NCBI RefSeq assembly: GCF_003014535.1
Contig: NZ_PYGD01000005.1
Location: 62,001-126,000, forward strand
DNA: 64,000 nucleotides
Direction: 5' to 3'
DNA from: Taibaiella chishuiensis
GTDB taxonomy: Bacteria; Bacteroidota; Bacteroidia; Chitinophagales; Chitinophagaceae
Shown: piece by piece, positions 61,625 to 64,000 of the stretch
How the letters are laid out: every line of letters begins with the position of its first letter
How positions within the stretch are numbered: the first letter of the stretch is position 1
Made by a program: the position numbers and the translations under genes
The notes under the pieces: model-generated
Databases searched by the model: none
Told to the model about the DNA's origin: nothing
What the model saw: the letters and a program-made list of their open reading frames with translations, nothing else

Positions 61625-62473
61625 CTACCCCTGCACGTGATCAGTAGCTTTAATAACGGGTTCCCATGCCTTTGCTTCCTCCAGGATAGCAGCGGTCTTA
61701 GCCTGCAGCATGTTCCAGGCATCGGTTCCGACCGGCAGGTGTAGAGGCGGCTGCTCCATAGCGGCAAGCCGGATCAATACCGCGGCGAGTTTAACAGGAT
61801 CGCCGGGCTGGTTACCGTGCAGACCGGCAACGGCTCCGCGGGTCTTGCCCACCGTAGCCCCGTAAGCCTCCAGCGCTGTTGCAGAAAAGCGGAAAGAATC
61901 GGCGGTTACGAAGTCTGTGCTGAACAGGCCAGGGGCAACGGCGGTAACCTTTATGCCCAATGGCGCCAGTTCCTGGGCCAGGCCTTCGGTAATACCTTCA
62001 ACCGCATACTTGGTTGCGCCATACAGGCCAAGACCCGGCACTGTAGCGCCGTAGCCAAACAAAGAAGAGATATTGATAATATGGCCACCCTGTTGCGCCC
62101 GCATTACCGGCAATATCGCGCGGGTAAGGTTCAGCAGGCCAAACACATTGGTATCAAATTGCTGCCGCGCCTCCGCATCGGTAACCTCTTCGGTAGCGCC
62201 CAGTAGTCCGTAACCCGCATTATTGACCAATACATCGATGTGGCCAAAATGAGCCACAGCGGCCGCTACCCCTTGTTTTACCTCGTCTTCCCGGGTTACA
62301 TCCAGGGTTACCACCATCAGGTCAGCCGGGTTGCCCAACTGCTCCTGCAGCCCGGTAGCATTGCTGCGTACGGTAGCCACTACGCGGTCGCCGGCTTCCA
62401 GGGCTGCTTTTACGATCTCTTTGCCGAATCCCCGGGATGCACCGGTAACCAGCCATACTTTTTGTTTTTTCAT
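61625..62473 (-). CDS. SDR-family oxidoreductase under TetR control
   Basis: This 282-residue classical SDR has the NAD(P) loop TGASRGFGKEIV, Arg-containing ATVRSNATG (favouring NADP), NNAGYGLLG, catalytic Ser in ISSLFG, and YGATK (Tyr, Lys). Proteins of this type are often stress-induced carbonyl reductases of broad substrate range. Its promoter carries a 16-bp palindrome identical to the one before the TetR gene. The repressor gene lies 67 bp upstream in the same direction, so the two form a ligand-controlled unit. The inducing compound is unknown. Confidence 0.88.
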   Translation of the reverse strand: MKKQKVWLVTGASRGFGKEIVKAALEAGDRVVATVRSNATGLQEQLGNPADLMVVTLDVTREDEVKQGVAAAVAHFGHIDVLVNNAGYGLLGATEEVTDAEARQQFDTNVFGLLNLTRAILPVMRAQQGGHIINISSLFGYGATVPGLGLYGATKYAVEGITEGLAQELAPLGIKVTAVAPGLFSTDFVTADSFRFSATALEAYGATVGKTRGAVAGLHGNQPGDPVKLAAVLIRLAAMEQPPLHLPVGTDAWNMLQAKTAAILEEAKAWEPVIKATDHVQG

Positions 62474-62495
62474 TTTAATTGTGTTGAGACGATTT

Positions 62496-62516
62496 CAAAA
62501 ATGACCGATCGGTCAT
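62496..62516 (-). promoter_or_regulatory. TetR operator and -7 element of the SDR promoter
   Basis: The perfect palindrome ATGACCGATCGGTCAT (62501-62516) overlaps CATTTTTG on the minus strand (62503-62496), a one-mismatch -7 element. Repressor bound here would block the SDR promoter. The same 16 bases stand before the TetR gene. Confidence 0.85.
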
Positions 62517-62540
62517 TTTAATTATAAAAAAAACCGGGAC

Positions 62541-63140
62541 TCAGACCAGGTGGTTCCCGATCTCTTGTTTAATGATCTTACAAACAGTCTTCATTTTAGC
62601 ATTATGTCCCGCCACACGGCTCATCATTACCCCACCCTCTATAAGGGCAAACATTTTGGTGGCAAACTCTGCCGGCTGCCACCGGCTGTCGAACGAACCC
62701 GCAGCAATGCCCTTGCGTACAATACCCGCAATACGGTTCTGCGCGGCATGCAGCGCCTTATCCACCTCAGCGCGGATCGCAGGGTACAGATCGTCGGCTT
62801 CCATCCCAAAATTGAGCAGGGGACAACCGCCCGCCACCGGCGGATGCATCGGATCGGCAAATACCTCCAGAAAGGCCAATAACCGTGCAGGGGCATCGGC
62901 TACATCACGTAAAGCACGTTCTACGCTGTCATTCAACAGTTGTATATTATATTTCACTACGGCCAGGGCCAGGTCCTCTTTATCTTTAAAATGGACATAC
63001 AGGCTGCCCTTGGAAAGACCCGTAACGGCCATAACATCACTCATGGCTGTAGCGGCTATGCCCTTGGTATTGAATACCGGGGCGGCCTGTGTAATGATCA
63101 GCTGGCGCGTGCGTTCTGCCTTGTCTGTAGCGGGTATCAT
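62541..63140 (-). CDS. TetR/AcrR-family transcriptional repressor
   Basis: This 199-residue protein has an N-terminal helix-turn-helix (about 10-55: RQLIITQAAPVFNTKGIAATAM, then SKGSLYVHFKDKEDLAL), the standard TetR recognition region. An all-helical ligand and dimer domain follows, with a C-terminal part of the TetR_C-type (FEVFADPMHPPVAGGCPLLNFGMEADD) common in YcdC/AcrR-like repressors. Its own promoter contains the operator palindrome exactly between -33 and -7, so it should repress itself and the SDR gene. The ligand is unknown. Confidence 0.92.
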   Translation of the reverse strand: MIPATDKAERTRQLIITQAAPVFNTKGIAATAMSDVMAVTGLSKGSLYVHFKDKEDLALAVVKYNIQLLNDSVERALRDVADAPARLLAFLEVFADPMHPPVAGGCPLLNFGMEADDLYPAIRAEVDKALHAAQNRIAGIVRKGIAAGSFDSRWQPAEFATKMFALIEGGVMMSRVAGHNAKMKTVCKIIKQEIGNHLV

Positions 63141-63147
63141 AATAATG

Positions 63148-63178
63148 CAAAGATAATGACCGATCGGTCATTGCCAAA
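63148..63178 (-). promoter_or_regulatory. TetR promoter with operator in the spacer
   Basis: On the minus strand TTTG (63178-63175), a 19-bp spacer and TATCTTTG (63155-63148) form a perfect Bacteroidota promoter. The palindrome ATGACCGATCGGTCAT (63156-63171) fills the spacer next to the -7 element. This is strong evidence for autorepression. The site is also upstream of the divergent DinB-fold gene. Confidence 0.88.
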
Positions 63179-63210
63179 AGTTTTTACCATAGTTTTATCT
63201 TATTAAGCTA

Positions 63211-63218
63211 TACATTTG
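63211..63218 (+). promoter_or_regulatory. -7 element of the DinB-fold gene promoter
   Basis: TACATTTG matches TAnnTTTG exactly and lies 22 bp before ATG 63240. A -33 match is weak (T-rich 63181-63196). The placement rules out the in-frame TTG at 63216 as start, because it would lie within the promoter. The TetR operator ends 39 bp upstream and might influence this promoter too. Confidence 0.55.
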
Positions 63219-63239
63219 TCATTATCACAATACGGCAAT

Positions 63240-63725
63240 ATGGACAGGATATTCAGGAAAGGCGCCTGTGGCGCATTACTGGACGAGTATGAACAGGTAA
63301 TCGATACCCTGAAAAAAGTGATCCGGCCCATCCCGGACAGCGAACTGGCAACTATAATCGACCCGCATACCGCAGACGATAATTGCAGGTCCCTGCAGGC
63401 TATCCTTAGTCATGTAGTACATGCCGGCTACGGCTATGCCACCAGTATCCACAACCTTAGCGGGCCGGCGCAAACACGACCCGGTAAAGCACTGCACCCG
63501 CAGACCGCTGCCTATCTCGACGATCTCGACCATATGTTCCTGTTCACCCAACAGGTATTCCGCGCTATCGAAGATGCCGACCTGGAACAAACAGATAACC
63601 AGCGCAAAATAATGTCGGGCTGGGGACAGGTATATGATATCGAACAGATGATGGAACACGCCATCGTACATATCATGCGCCACCGGCGTCAGATCGAGCG
63701 GCTCCGGCAGCAAAAGAGCGGGTAA
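63240..63725 (+). CDS. DinB/YfiT-fold putative metal-dependent protein
   Basis: This 161-residue four-helix protein has the DinB-fold histidine pattern: HVVHAGYGYA in helix 2 and MMEHAIVHIMRHRRQIERL in the last long helix, which supply three metal-binding His residues. Family members include thiol-dependent transferases and damage-inducible proteins of unknown reaction (unrelated to DNA polymerase IV despite the name). It diverges from the TetR gene with the operator between them, so it may be part of the same stress response. ATG 63240 is chosen over TTG 63216. Confidence 0.82.
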   Translation: MDRIFRKGACGALLDEYEQVIDTLKKVIRPIPDSELATIIDPHTADDNCRSLQAILSHVVHAGYGYATSIHNLSGPAQTRPGKALHPQTAAYLDDLDHMFLFTQQVFRAIEDADLEQTDNQRKIMSGWGQVYDIEQMMEHAIVHIMRHRRQIERLRQQKSG

Positions 63726-63850
63726 AAGTATCTAGCCTTGGCCTCGCTTTTCATTAAATAAAAATTACATTAAAATTTATAAACCTTTTAAAGCAAAAAT
63801 GTGTTACCTCATTTTGTTGCCTCTCTTTAACGATATAAAAATGCACCATT

Positions 63851-64000
63851 ATGAAAGCACTTTATACCCTGCTTATCCTCCTGTTGCCTTTTTCGCAAAG
63901 CCATGCACAGGAGTTCGTTTTACCCCCTTTCAGCACCGATGTGCCCTGTTATGACGGTAGCGCCTACACGCTGAACGTACGTCTTAAAGTTACCGGCGTC
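63851..64000 (+). CDS. Secreted protein, start of gene (partial)
   Basis: The first 50 codons of a gene run off the right edge. MKALYTLLILLLPFSQSHAQ is a typical type I signal peptide with Ala-Gln cleavage, followed by FVLPPFSTDVPCYDGSAYTL. The function cannot be judged from this piece. The 125 bp before it are AT-rich, without a clear promoter. Confidence 0.75.
   Translation, partial: MKALYTLLILLLPFSQSHAQEFVLPPFSTDVPCYDGSAYTLNVRLKVTGV

Noticed and set aside
1-64000. tRNA or rRNA genes
   Set aside because: No cloverleaf with a TTCGA-type loop and no rRNA-like conserved stretch was recognised on either strand; a dedicated tRNA scan would be decisive.

Overview
The window is chromosomal DNA from a Bacteroidota bacterium, most likely of the Chitinophagaceae type. 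The evidence is a type IX secretion C-terminal domain, Bacteroidota promoters (TTTG, 19-bp spacer, TAnnTTTG), almost no Shine-Dalgarno sequences, an ECF sigma factor followed by a membrane-anchored barrel protein, and intergenic repeats of the 'TCATCCTGAGC...GAAGGATC' kind. No rRNA, tRNA, CRISPR array, transposase or phage gene was seen. The species cannot be named from the sequence alone.

Region 1 (1-16479, minus strand) is the most striking part. It is a compact operon for a PUFA-synthase-like 'secondary lipid' polyketide synthase. A 2329-residue protein carries two nitronate-monooxygenase/PfaD-like barrels, KS, AT, two PUFA-type ACPs and KR. A 1424-residue protein carries KS, AT-like, DH-like and a 4'-phosphopantetheinyl transferase. 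A stand-alone ACP, an alpha/beta hydrolase, two GT1 glycosyltransferases and two HHxxxDG acyltransferase/condensation proteins follow, the last running off the left edge. The predicted product is a reduced or unsaturated acyl chain that is glycosylated and esterified. An 870-bp AT-rich region precedes the operon.

Region 2 (17352-19397) holds two secreted phosphoesterase-type enzymes.

Region 3 (19667-28399, plus strand) is a surface-sugar operon. It has a GT-B-like protein, an SpsF-type cytidylyltransferase, a split transketolase, a GSA-type aminotransferase, an SDR, a KdsC-NeuB fusion, a fatty acid hydroxylase and an SMR transporter. It looks like a pathway to a CMP-activated 3-deoxy-ulosonic acid of unknown structure.

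Region 4 (28721-43459) contains an ECF sigma factor with a probable anti-sigma/barrel partner. It also has a Lnt-FabZ-KSalpha-KSbeta operon in which the KSbeta has lost its whole catalytic triad, a cohesin-like T9SS cargo next to a dockerin-bearing protein, and a LuxR-type two-component pair. An acyltransferase diverges from a FabI-ACP pair whose ACP has a histone-like Lys/Ala tail. A LamG lipoprotein closes the region.

Region 5 (43460-49920) is a DNA-repair module: pol IV, YccF, XRE-S24 regulator and exonuclease-GIY-YIG protein. It is bracketed by inverted, repeat-rich intergenic blocks, one of which has a 262-bp tandem duplication.

Region 6 (49921-64000) begins with a 1982-residue alpha-2-macroglobulin with an inserted TonB-plug module. 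It continues with a START protein, a ChlD/ChlI-like VWA-AAA pair, a third repeat block, a secreted unknown, an RluF-type pseudouridine synthase, and a TetR-SDR unit with two identical 16-bp operators. A DinB-fold protein and the start of a secreted protein end the window.
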